Position numbers and translations under genes: made by a program | Part shown: positions 1 through 6,656 of the stretch, one piece after another | Numbering within the stretch: the first letter of the stretch is position 1 | How the letters are laid out: every line of letters begins with the position of its first letter | Notes under the pieces: generated by a model | What the model was told of the DNA's origin: nothing | The model's input: the letters and a program-made list of their open reading frames with translations, nothing else | Database searches by the model: none | Source of the DNA: Desulfosporosinus sp. UBA5188 | Lineage (GTDB): Bacteria; Bacillota; Desulfitobacteriia; Desulfitobacteriales; Desulfitobacteriaceae | Length of the DNA: 14,711 nucleotides | Direction of reading: 5' to 3' | Assembly (NCBI GenBank): GCA_002413075.1 | Contig: DHWG01000109.1 | Coordinates: 1,229-15,939, forward strand

Positions 1-123
1 TGTGGAAAATGCGAGTATAAGCACGCTTGTGGCGGTTGCCGTGCCCGCGCCGCCTATTATAATGACGGAGATTATATGGCGGAGGAGCCTTGGTGTTTAT
101 ACCATGGAAGAAAGGGGATTTAG
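1..123 (+). CDS. C-terminal end of a radical SAM/SPASM protein of the AhbC/AhbD (NirJ-like) family; partial
   Basis: Only the last 40 codons are inside the window, read in frame 1 and ending at the TAG at 121-123. They encode a Cys-rich segment with the pattern CGKCEYKHACGGCRARA, followed by GDY and an EPWCLY ending. This is the auxiliary iron-sulfur cluster (SPASM-type) tail of the radical SAM enzymes AhbC and AhbD, which remove acetate chains from didecarboxysirohaem and make haem from iron-coproporphyrin III. AhbC and AhbD share this tail, so I cannot tell them apart from the fragment; AhbD/NirJ2 is my preference because the next gene is ahbA-ahbB. The stop lies 1 base before the next start, and the next gene's ribosome site lies inside this gene, so translation is probably coupled. 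Confidence 0.8.
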   Translation, partial: CGKCEYKHACGGCRARAAYYNDGDYMAEEPWCLYHGRKGI

Positions 124-124
124 T

Positions 125-1120
125 ATGGATTCAACCGATCGAGCCCTGCTGAATGCCATCCAAGACGATTTCCCTATCGCAGTACAGCCCTATCAGATCC
201 TAGGTGAAGCTGTGGGAACGACGGAGGAAGATGCTTTCAAACGAATACAACGGTTCCGACAAGAAGGGATTATTCGTCGTCTAGGAGGGGTCTTTGATTC
301 TAGACGTTTAGGGTATTATAGTACCTTGTGTACCGCCAAGGTTCCAGAAGAGAAGATACCAACTTTGGCTAAACTATTAGAGGGGATGCCCGGAGTGACC
401 CATAACTATATACGCAACCACGAGTATAATGTTTGGTTTACGCTGATCGCTCGTTCGAAGGCAGTGGCTGAAAGCACACTTCAGATGATCCGTGAGGTCT
501 TGGAAGTGTCAGAGATTCACAGTTTGCCAGCCTCTAAAATTTTCAAAATTAATGTGAATTTTGATTTTGATACGTCGGATGACGATAAGGACTCTCTAAA
601 TGAAAGCCGAGATTTGCAACAGCAGGAAACGAAAGATCATTTACCGTATGAATTAAACAGCCAAGATATAGACCTTATAAGAGTACTACAGGGGAATCTA
701 CCGGATTCAATCACGCCCTACAGCGTCATTGCCGAAACGCTCCATTGGCAGGTGGAGGACGTCATCTCCATTGCCCTTCGTCTCTTGGAGGCGAACGTCG
801 TGCGCCGTTTTGGTGCGGTTCTTCGGCATCAGAAAGCAGGGTTTGTGGCTAATGCTATGGGGGTTTGGCAGGTTGATCCTGAACGAGCGGCGGAGGTTGG
901 GGCAATCATGGCACGCTTCAAGGAAGTGAGTCACTGTTACCAAAGACCCACCTTACCCGATTGGCCGTATTCTCTCTTTACAATGATTCATGGACGGAGC
1001 CCCCAGGATTGCGGAGCTGTCATGGAAAAAATATCTCTGGCAACAGGCGTCAAGGCCTATTCCATGCTCTTTAGTACGGTTGAATTAAAGAAAATTAGTA
1101 TGCAATATTTCCTAGAGTAA
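125..1120 (+). CDS. ahbAB: Fused sirohaem decarboxylase AhbA-AhbB
   Basis: The 331-residue protein has two tandem Lrp/AsnC-like halves, each with a winged-helix part followed by an alpha/beta domain. Half 1 (about 1-148) matches AhbA/NirD-type proteins, with RRLGGVFDSRRLGY and the active-site-type motif HNYIRNHEYN at 93-102. Half 2 (about 177-331) matches AhbB/NirL-type proteins, with RRFGAVLRHQKAGF and HCYQRP at 270-275 followed by WPYSLFTMIHG. An acidic, Gln-rich linker (about 150-176) joins them. In the family, AhbA and AhbB form a complex that decarboxylates sirohaem to 12,18-didecarboxysirohaem in the cytosol. The start at 125 is chosen because AGGGG at 113-117 sits 7 bases upstream; an in-frame ATG at 104 is possible. 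The open frame continues upstream to the window edge, but that stretch is the previous gene in another frame. The haem d1 route (NirDL) is an alternative, but no d1-specific gene is visible. Confidence 0.88.
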   Translation: MDSTDRALLNAIQDDFPIAVQPYQILGEAVGTTEEDAFKRIQRFRQEGIIRRLGGVFDSRRLGYYSTLCTAKVPEEKIPTLAKLLEGMPGVTHNYIRNHEYNVWFTLIARSKAVAESTLQMIREVLEVSEIHSLPASKIFKINVNFDFDTSDDDKDSLNESRDLQQQETKDHLPYELNSQDIDLIRVLQGNLPDSITPYSVIAETLHWQVEDVISIALRLLEANVVRRFGAVLRHQKAGFVANAMGVWQVDPERAAEVGAIMARFKEVSHCYQRPTLPDWPYSLFTMIHGRSPQDCGAVMEKISLATGVKAYSMLFSTVELKKISMQYFLE

Positions 1121-1149
1121 CTCGTTCAGCCACCGAAGTAACGTATAGA

Positions 1150-1173
1150 ACGCCCACTTATAGAAGTGAGCGT
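1150..1173. other. Intergenic hairpin between ahbAB and hemL
   Basis: The arms at 1150-1159 and 1164-1173 pair around an ATAG loop, with one C/A mismatch. No T-run follows, so it is unlikely to be a terminator. It may protect or separate parts of one mRNA. It lies 40 bases before the hemL start. Confidence 0.35.
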
Positions 1174-1213
1174 CGTAGCTGCGCTAAACTAGAACTAGAA
1201 AGGGGTCATTCGG

Positions 1214-2503
1214 TTGAGTTTCGTCGATGAAAAGAGCCAACTAGCCTTTGCTAAGGCACAAAAAGTCATGCCTGGTGGCGTAAATTCGCCCGTCAGAGCG
1301 TTTAAATCCGTTGGGAGAGATCCTGTCTTTATTGACAGGGGTGAAGGCTCCCATATCTGGGATATCGATGGGAATCGCTACCTTGACTTTGTTTGTTCCT
1401 GGGGTCCACTCATCGTTGGACATGCCCATCCGGACGTGGTGGCCGTGATTAAACGCGTGGCCGAACGAGGAACGAGTTACGGCGCACCCACCGAAATCGA
1501 GACAGTCTTAGCCGAAGAAGTCTTGAAGGCGTATCCTTCCATGGAGATGGTACGCATGGTGAACTCTGGAACGGAAGCCACGATGAGCGCCTTGCGTTTA
1601 GCGCGCGGCGTCACGGGCAGGACTAAAATTGTTAAGTTTGAGGGTTGCTATCATGGGCACTCAGACCAACTCCTGATTAAAGCAGGCAGCGGAGCACTGA
1701 CCTTGGGTGTTCCTACGTCCCCAGGTGTACCGAGTGAAGTTGCGGCCACCACGATTTCCGCACGCTATAATGATCTCGATGGGTTAAAAGAAATTTTTAA
1801 GCGCGAAGGTGAAGAGATTGCCTGTGTGATTATCGAACCTGTCACAGGAAATATGGGTGTGGTCTTACCCGAGGATGGTTTTTTACAAGGGGTTCGCAGT
1901 CTAACAGAGGCGTACGGGACCTTACTCATCTTTGATGAAGTGATGACAGGATTTAGAGTGAGTTATGGTGGAGCACAGGCTCATTTTGGCATTGATCCAG
2001 ATATCACTTGTTTGGGTAAAGTCATTGGTGGAGGACTTCCGGTCGGGGCATACGGTGGAAAACGCCGTTTTATGGAACAAATTGCGCCGAGTGGCCCGAT
2101 TTATCAAGCAGGAACATTATCTGGTAATCCATTGGCCATGAACGCCGGGCTAACAACGTTAAAATTATTACAACAACCAGGAACGTATGAGGCTTTAGCC
2201 AGTAAAACATCTCGACTAGCAGAGGGATTAAAGCAGCTCGCGACAGAAGCAGGACTCCCTATTTGGGTTAATGCGATCGGTGGGATGTTTTCTATCTTTT
2301 TCACGGACGTTCCAGTTAAAGATTTTGAGAGTGCTTGTACGTCAGATGTGGAACGGTTTGCCAAATATTATCGAGGAATGTTAGAACGGGGCATTTATTT
2401 AGCACCCAGTCAATATGAAGCCGTGTTCATGTCAACGGCTCATACAGAAGCAGACATTGACCAAGCGTTGGAACAGGCCCGAATAGTCCTTAAAACCCTT
2501 TAG
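1214..2503 (+). CDS. hemL: Glutamate-1-semialdehyde 2,1-aminomutase
   Basis: The 429-residue protein is full length for the family. HemL moves the amino group of glutamate-1-semialdehyde to give 5-aminolaevulinate, the common precursor of sirohaem, haem and cobalamin, in the cytosol. It is a PLP-dependent class III aminotransferase-fold enzyme. Visible hallmarks are the N-terminal PGGVNSPVRAF motif, VNSGTEATMSALRLARG for phosphate binding, the FDEVMTGFR motif with the PLP-ring Asp at 241, and the Schiff-base Lys at 269 in LGKVIGGGLPVGAYGG. The start is TTG at 1214, with AGGGG at 1201-1205 and an 8-base spacer. It follows ahbAB by 93 bases with no terminator between, so the two probably share a transcript. 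The pair spans the entry and later steps of the same pathway. Confidence 0.97.
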   Translation: MSFVDEKSQLAFAKAQKVMPGGVNSPVRAFKSVGRDPVFIDRGEGSHIWDIDGNRYLDFVCSWGPLIVGHAHPDVVAVIKRVAERGTSYGAPTEIETVLAEEVLKAYPSMEMVRMVNSGTEATMSALRLARGVTGRTKIVKFEGCYHGHSDQLLIKAGSGALTLGVPTSPGVPSEVAATTISARYNDLDGLKEIFKREGEEIACVIIEPVTGNMGVVLPEDGFLQGVRSLTEAYGTLLIFDEVMTGFRVSYGGAQAHFGIDPDITCLGKVIGGGLPVGAYGGKRRFMEQIAPSGPIYQAGTLSGNPLAMNAGLTTLKLLQQPGTYEALASKTSRLAEGLKQLATEAGLPIWVNAIGGMFSIFFTDVPVKDFESACTSDVERFAKYYRGMLERGIYLAPSQYEAVFMSTAHTEADIDQALEQARIVLKTL

Positions 2504-2590
2504 TTAACTCCGAAGCACGAAACATCATTTTTAATGTGATTTTGAAAATAAAAACGAGTTACAATTTCTTTGAATTGGGGTGTTTTCCAG

Positions 2591-2884
2591 ATGGAACGCA
2601 AACGCATTATACGAACCCTCATTACCCTCAGCTTATTGGTGGCCTTGGGAGCGGTCTTATATGTTTCTCAAGGCGTCGATCCGACCAACCCCCATTCATC
2701 GGTTAGCAAGGACGTCTGGCTTCATGGACCGAAAGGCCATGGCTATACAGTTCTAAATAATCAGCAGCCCTGGAAACAATGTTATACATGTCACGAGAAA
2801 AAGGGCCTTGGCGGTGAAGTGTATTGTCAGAGTTGCCATGATCAATCAGGTGTACAGGTCGTTATACCTAAGAAACCTTTGTAA
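2591..2884 (+). CDS. Small membrane-anchored dihaem c-type cytochrome
   Basis: The 97-residue protein begins with a short basic stretch (MERKRIIR) and a hydrophobic segment at about 9-25. That segment should act as an uncleaved membrane anchor placing the rest outside the membrane. Two haem c attachment motifs follow close together, CYTCH at 64-68 and CQSCH at 79-83. Histidines at HLHGPKGHG-like positions before the first motif could be distal ligands, which suggests bis-His, low-potential haems. The protein is too short to be NapC or NrfH (four haems). I do not recognise a named family. ATG 2591 is preferred because GGGGTG at 2577-2582 is 8 bases upstream; a TTG at 2570 would add seven residues. 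It lies 87 bases after hemL with no clear terminator between. An electron-transfer role is inferred only from the haem motifs. Confidence 0.8.
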   Translation: MERKRIIRTLITLSLLVALGAVLYVSQGVDPTNPHSSVSKDVWLHGPKGHGYTVLNNQQPWKQCYTCHEKKGLGGEVYCQSCHDQSGVQVVIPKKPL

Positions 2885-2894
2885 AGAAAAACTG

Positions 2895-2957
2895 CTCCCA
2901 GCACTCACCATGATTAATAATTGGCATATTATGGGATGTAAGGGTTAGGCTGGGAGG
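2895..2957 (+). promoter_or_regulatory. Inverted repeat that could mask the ribosome site of the SDH protease gene
   Basis: The sequence CTCCCAGC at 2895-2902 is exactly complementary to GCTGGGAG at 2949-2956. The right arm contains most of the GGGAGG ribosome site (2952-2957) of the gene starting at 2967. If the 46-base loop allows pairing, the site would be closed. A TATTAT box lies inside the loop, so a promoter there would produce an mRNA lacking the left arm. Confidence 0.3.
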
Positions 2958-2966
2958 TATAGCTGT

Positions 2967-3800
2967 TTGAAAGCAGAGGAACGAGTGACCTTAATTGAGC
3001 GTCTAGAACAACTGAGGAAGTCTAAAGTTATAGTTTATTTCTCTTATACACCTCTTGATGATTCCATCTTAATACCTCTCTACAGACAGTTGAAGGAAAT
3101 TGGTCATACTAAAAAAATTGATCTTATTTTGCACAGTTATGGGGGAGCCGTGGATACGCCTTATAAAGTCGTAACACTGATCCGAGAGTTTTGCGAAGAG
3201 TTCGCCGTTATTGTTCCTTTTGTTGCCAAATCAGCGGCTTCCATGCTGGTGCTTGGATCAGATGAAGTGGTGATGGGTCCAATCTCCGAACTGGGGCCCA
3301 TAGATCCCCTGGTCAAACATCCAGTCTATAAAGACACTCTAGTACCTGTTCAGGCAGTGTGGCATTGTCTAGATTATTTGCAACGCTCTATTGTCAATAG
3401 TTCAGATCCCGAAGTGACCTCCTTATTGGTCTCACCGCTATTAGACAAGCTTGACCCGTTGTTGATTGGGGACTACGAAAAAACCATCAAGGCATCTCGC
3501 CAATATGCAGAGCGGTTATTATCACGTTATATGTTAAAAGATGACCCAGAGCGGGTGCTGAAAGTAACGTGGGCTTTAACTGAGGGGTACTTCTCTCATG
3601 GGTACCCAATAGGTCGGCGAGAGGCTAAAGACTTAGGGCTTAAAGTGACGGAAGCTCAGGGAGAATTATGGGATGTTATCTGGGACTTATATCTTGCCTA
3701 CGAAGAACTCTTCAATGAAAAGGAAGAGCAAGTGGAAGCCGTAGAAAGTTATAAAACCTCTAAGATCAACCCAAGCCAAATTAAAAAGACTTGCTTTTAA
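2967..3800 (+). CDS. SDH-family Clp-fold serine proteinase (cytosolic)
   Basis: The 277-residue protein matches the serine dehydrogenase proteinase (SDH) family, which has the ClpP/crotonase fold and is related to SppA. HSYGGAVDTPY at 56-66 resembles the glycine-rich oxyanion-hole strand. AKSAASML at 87-94 carries the expected nucleophile Ser92. GSDEVVMGPISELGPIDP at 97-114 is the family signature. There is no signal peptide or membrane segment, so it should act inside the cell; substrates are not known. In the ClpP alignment position of the catalytic His this family has the GPID segment; the nearest His is 118. The last ~60 residues are charged and probably helical. The start is TTG 2967 with GGGAGG at 2952-2957 (9-base spacer). 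Its last codons form part of a terminator stem. Confidence 0.85.
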   Translation: MKAEERVTLIERLEQLRKSKVIVYFSYTPLDDSILIPLYRQLKEIGHTKKIDLILHSYGGAVDTPYKVVTLIREFCEEFAVIVPFVAKSAASMLVLGSDEVVMGPISELGPIDPLVKHPVYKDTLVPVQAVWHCLDYLQRSIVNSSDPEVTSLLVSPLLDKLDPLLIGDYEKTIKASRQYAERLLSRYMLKDDPERVLKVTWALTEGYFSHGYPIGRREAKDLGLKVTEAQGELWDVIWDLYLAYEELFNEKEEQVEAVESYKTSKINPSQIKKTCF

Positions 3801-3817
3801 GCAGTCTTTTTAATTTT
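3780..3817 (+). terminator. Rho-independent terminator overlapping the protease stop codon
   Basis: The left arm ATTAAAAAGAC plus TGCTT pairs with AAGCA plus GTCTTTTTAAT, with one bulged T and a two-base loop, followed by TTTTC. The TAA stop of the upstream gene is inside the stem. The flanking A- and T-runs would let it work in both directions. Confidence 0.8.
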
Positions 3818-3890
3818 CTGATAAAATTTTGTTGCGTGTTGTCCCGTAATACGGTAGGATGAGTCTGTGCTTGTTTCACTACGATCATTG

Positions 3891-3917
3891 ATTATCGGTT
3901 ACAAATTATTGGTTACA
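3891..3917. repeat. Two 13-bp direct repeats upstream of tatA
   Basis: ATTATCGGTTACA (3891-3903) and ATTATTGGTTACA (3905-3917) differ at one base and sit 14 bp apart. They lie 45-70 bases before the tatA start. They could be a pair of binding sites for a regulator, or chance; no promoter could be placed convincingly beside them. Confidence 0.4.
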
Positions 3918-3961
3918 TTAGATCATGGTTGAGTCTTTATATAATAATGGAGGTGCCAATT

Positions 3962-4177
3962 TTGCTAACAACTTTTGGATTTGTTACCCCAATGACGGCG
4001 GGTATCGTTCTGGTCATAGCTTTGGTTATTTTTGGACCAGGAAAATTGCCGGATATAGGGAAAGCACTGGGTAAAGGAATTAAAGAATTTAAATCTGCCT
4101 CTGAAGGAGACGAGAAAAAAGAAGACGTTAAGCAAGACGTTAAAGAAGACGTTAAAGTGGAAAAAATAGAAAAATAA
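3962..4177 (+). CDS. tatA: Sec-independent protein translocase subunit TatA
   Basis: The 71-residue protein has one membrane segment (about 9-23), then the TatA hallmark FGPGKLPDIGKALGKGIKEFK, an amphipathic helix beginning at the hinge, and a charged tail rich in Lys, Glu and Asp. TatA oligomers form the passage for folded twin-arginine substrates across the cytoplasmic membrane, working with TatC. The start is TTG 3962, placed by GGAGGTG at 3949-3955 (6-base spacer). An in-frame ATG at 3947 overlaps that ribosome site and is therefore unlikely. No tatC is nearby, and terminators on both sides suggest a one-gene transcript. The tail contains three copies of (E/Q)DVK encoded by a 12-bp tandem repeat. 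Confidence 0.93.
   Translation: MLTTFGFVTPMTAGIVLVIALVIFGPGKLPDIGKALGKGIKEFKSASEGDEKKEDVKQDVKEDVKVEKIEK
4121..4156 (+). repeat. 12-bp tandem repeat (3 copies) in the tatA tail
   Basis: GAAGACGTTAAG, CAAGACGTTAAA and GAAGACGTTAAA follow each other without a gap and encode EDVK/QDVK/EDVK. The period is a multiple of three, so copy-number change would lengthen or shorten the tail in frame. Confidence 0.85.
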
Positions 4178-4189
4178 TGATGGAAATGA

Positions 4190-4222
4190 AAATGCGGGAC
4201 CGAAAGGTCCCGTATTTCTATA
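4190..4222 (+). terminator. Terminator after tatA
   Basis: A 12-bp stem (4190-4201 with 4206-4217, one G/T pair) closes on a GAAA tetraloop. The downstream arm ends in ATTTCTA, a weak T-rich tail. Confidence 0.75.
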
Positions 4223-4315
4223 AAGTGTGACATTGCATTAATTTGGCAACACTATTTCAGAGTGACGTCGATACACGTTGCGAATCTGTTAAGCACAGCG
4301 AAGGAGAAATAGTTC

Positions 4316-5386
4316 ATGAACGCATCAATTGTGAGGCCAATGAATCGTGTTAGGTTAATTTATCAGTTTGTTTCACTAATTTTTCCAAGGGTAAAACAAG
4401 AACTCAACGGTTGGAGACTGATCGCGGCAAACGCTCCTGATTCCCGTCTGCGTGAACAAGCCGTAGCCAGTATTAACGCTAAAGCGTTTCATTGCCAAGG
4501 TGGAAGTATCTATGCACTGTATCCTGGTGTGAATCCAGTTGAAGCCGTTCGATTTATCGTTGCCTATCAAACGATGAGCGATTATCTTGATAATTTGGTT
4601 GATAGTCTTGAGGTCCAGGATGAATTAGCGTTTGCTCAGTTGCATTTGGCCATGCAAGAAGCGTTAGATCCTAACGTAGCCGCGTCCGATTATTATTTAT
4701 ATTATCCCTATCGTGAGGATGGAGGTTATCTAGAACAGCTGGTCACAACCTGTCAAGAAAGCCTCAAAAAGCTGCCGTCGTACATAATGGTTCAAGAAGA
4801 AGCGCTGAAGTTAGCGAAACTCTATTCCCATTTACAAACCAATAAGCACTTGGCTATGGAAGAACGAGAAGCGAAAATGTTACACTGGATTCGTCCACAA
4901 CTTAAAGATTTTCAGGAAATAACGGCCTGGGAATTTGCGGCAGCGACAGGCTCAACCTTGGGGATTTTCTGTCTTTATGCGGTTGCCTTCGATCCCCATT
5001 TGCTGGAAAGCCAAGGGCATAAGATTAGGCAAGCCTATTTTCCTTGGATATGCGGCCTTCACATTTTACTGGATTATTTCATTGATCTACGTGAAGATCG
5101 AGAGACAAATCAGTTGAATTTCGTGGCGTATTATGAGCGGATTGAAGTGATCGCTGAACGCCTTCAACTTTTTGTGGAAAATTCCATAGAACAAACAGAG
5201 CAGCTGGATTATCCAAAGTTCCATCGATCGGTTGTCCAAGGTCTGCTGGCCATGTATCTTTCCGATGAAAAGAGCATGGATAGGGAGATTCGTCCTGTCA
5301 CGAAGCAATTGCTAGGCGATAGTGGTTTGGGTGTTAAATTACTTTACTGGTCATGTTGTCAACTGCGCAAGAGAAAGGCTCTTTAA
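4316..5386 (+). CDS. ytpB: DUF2600 family terpene cyclase, YtpB-like (tetraprenyl-beta-curcumene synthase)
   Basis: The 356-residue protein matches the DUF2600/YtpB family in length and motifs. In Bacillus subtilis, YtpB converts heptaprenyl diphosphate (C35) to tetraprenyl-beta-curcumene, a sesquarterpene. The Asp-rich metal-binding motif DYLDNLVD is at 89-96. A second acidic cluster, LDYFIDLREDRE, is at 252-263. The internal segments LAAYP/YALYPGVNP and EFAAATGSTLGIF also look like this family. There is no signal peptide; the enzyme is expected in the cytosol or at the membrane face. AAGGAG at 4301-4306 is 9 bases before ATG 4316. The gene stands alone between terminators, but a long-chain prenyl diphosphate synthase that could make its substrate is encoded 1.3 kb away on the opposite strand. 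The exact product is inferred from the family. Confidence 0.85.
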   Translation: MNASIVRPMNRVRLIYQFVSLIFPRVKQELNGWRLIAANAPDSRLREQAVASINAKAFHCQGGSIYALYPGVNPVEAVRFIVAYQTMSDYLDNLVDSLEVQDELAFAQLHLAMQEALDPNVAASDYYLYYPYREDGGYLEQLVTTCQESLKKLPSYIMVQEEALKLAKLYSHLQTNKHLAMEEREAKMLHWIRPQLKDFQEITAWEFAAATGSTLGIFCLYAVAFDPHLLESQGHKIRQAYFPWICGLHILLDYFIDLREDRETNQLNFVAYYERIEVIAERLQLFVENSIEQTEQLDYPKFHRSVVQGLLAMYLSDEKSMDREIRPVTKQLLGDSGLGVKLLYWSCCQLRKRKAL

Positions 5387-5465
5387 CGGTTTTGGCAAAA
5401 ACGAGGGTACGATGTTTTGCAGATAAAGGAGGCCTTCTTTCGAGCACTATATTATTCTTCACTCA

Positions 5466-5474
5466 TGGTATAAT
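5466..5474 (+). promoter_or_regulatory. Extended -10 promoter for the lytic transglycosylase gene
   Basis: TGGTATAAT is a perfect extended -10 element. No good -35 box lies 17 bases upstream, which is usual for extended -10 promoters. Transcription would begin near 5481, giving a leader of about 24 bases before ATG 5505. Confidence 0.6.
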
Positions 5475-5504
5475 GTAGTAGGCGAATTTGTAAGAGGTGA
5501 GACG

Positions 5505-6416
5505 ATGCTGCCGGTGGTTTTTGTTGATAAGAAGAAGGTTTTCTTAAAGAATCTCAAGCTTCACCGTAAAAAATTCAAGACAGCTGGCATATGGTTGCTT
5601 GTTATCTATTTTCTAGTCTACTGCCCTACAACCAGACCGACCTGGGAAGGCTTAATTGACCTACTCAGTAATCGTAACCCACCGGCCTGGTTAATGCCAA
5701 CGGTGGAGGGCCAAAAAACTGACGTCGAACAGACTAAGATCTATAAGCGGCAAAAGCTAGCTCAGTTGAAAGTAAAAGTGAACCTGGTCTTTAAGACGGC
5801 TGTGGGGATAAAAACTGATGGTCCACCCGACCCGACGCAAGTTGATAAAACGACTTGGCAAAAGGTCAAGATCGATGTAGCCGCTGCAGGAAATACGTTG
5901 GTTGATTTCTGGGGTGTATCAATTGTGACCTACCAAGATCAAACCATTATTGTCGGCGAACGCCCCCTGACCGTTATTGAGGGTGAAAATAATCCCAAAA
6001 CCATCAATCTAAATGACCGGGTACTACGTTGGCAAAAGGAAATTGAAGCCTCAGCTAAGAAATATTCAGTTGAACCCGCCTTAATTGCGGCAGTCATAGA
6101 ACAAGAATCCGGTGGAGACCCAGATTCTATAAGTCCCGTTGGGGCATCTGGCCTAATGCAGCTAATGCCGTCCACTGCGAAATCGCTTAATGTGAATCCC
6201 TATGATCCCGCTCAAAGTATTGATGGGGGGACTCATTACTTATCGATACAGCTTAAGGAATTTGGTAATCTTCCAGAAGCACTCGCGGCTTATAACGCTG
6301 GCCCTGGGAATGTGAAAAACAACGCATGGTCCAATATCCCAGAAACTTTGCATTATGTCCAGAAGGTACCCACTCTGATGAGCAAATATGAGCACTTATG
6401 GAATGAGAACCGATAG
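5505..6416 (+). CDS. Membrane-anchored lytic transglycosylase (SLT/MltC-type domain)
   Basis: The 303-residue protein has a basic N-terminus, one membrane segment (about 27-43), a linker region of unknown fold (about 45-175) and a C-terminal SLT domain (about 180-300). SLT domains cleave the MurNAc-GlcNAc bond of peptidoglycan without water, leaving 1,6-anhydro ends. The catalytic Glu201 is in EQESGGDP, followed by the family motifs GASGLMQLMPSTAKSLNV, the YDP...GGTHYL segment and ALAAYNAGPGNV. The domain should face the cell wall. GAGGTGA at 5494-5500 places ATG 5505. The gene has its own promoter and is followed directly by a large hairpin, so it is probably a single-gene unit. A role in wall remodelling or in spore/germination hydrolysis is possible but not shown. 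Confidence 0.9.
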   Translation: MLPVVFVDKKKVFLKNLKLHRKKFKTAGIWLLVIYFLVYCPTTRPTWEGLIDLLSNRNPPAWLMPTVEGQKTDVEQTKIYKRQKLAQLKVKVNLVFKTAVGIKTDGPPDPTQVDKTTWQKVKIDVAAAGNTLVDFWGVSIVTYQDQTIIVGERPLTVIEGENNPKTINLNDRVLRWQKEIEASAKKYSVEPALIAAVIEQESGGDPDSISPVGASGLMQLMPSTAKSLNVNPYDPAQSIDGGTHYLSIQLKEFGNLPEALAAYNAGPGNVKNNAWSNIPETLHYVQKVPTLMSKYEHLWNENR

Positions 6417-6417
6417 A

Positions 6418-6454
6418 AGAGAGTAGGATTTAAAGCAATTTAAACCTACTCTCT
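6418..6454. terminator. Strong hairpin after the lytic transglycosylase gene
   Basis: AGAGAGTAGG plus TTTAAA pairs with TTTAAA plus CCTACTCTCT around a GCAA loop, with one bulged A: 16 paired bases beginning 2 bases after the stop. No T-run follows, so termination may be incomplete or the hairpin may stabilise the 3' end. The rest of the convergent gap (6455-6656) holds no gene, only a 10-bp palindrome at 6637-6646. Confidence 0.6.
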
Positions 6455-6656
6455 ATGAATCAAAAGCATAGTTTGTAACTCATTTTAGTGAGTGACCAAA
6501 TTGGACCTGCTGGACACCAACGGCCAGGAACACAAGGGCTTGTAATTATTTTTAAGCAAGTCCCAGGCATTCTATTGCCTTCTTTGCAAAGCCGCTTGAA
6601 TAATGACATATCCCCATTATGTGGCCTGATGACATTGGCCTAGGCCCTTCTTATTA

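Noticed and set aside
2..124. Long N-terminal extension of the ahbAB open frame
   Set aside because: This stretch encodes the end of the radical SAM gene in another frame, and the ribosome site fits the start at 125.
125..1120. AsnC/Lrp transcription regulator
   Set aside because: Both halves carry AhbA/AhbB catalytic-type motifs and the neighbours are haem genes.
3832..3860. TTGCGT-17-TAGGAT as the tatA promoter
   Set aside because: Spacing is right but both boxes match poorly.
3940..3945. TATAAT just before the tatA ribosome site
   Set aside because: Transcription from it would start inside or after the ribosome site, so it cannot serve this gene.
6637..6646. GGCCTAGGCC palindrome as an operator
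   Set aside because: It is an isolated 10-bp palindrome in a convergent gap with no promoter; chance is likely.
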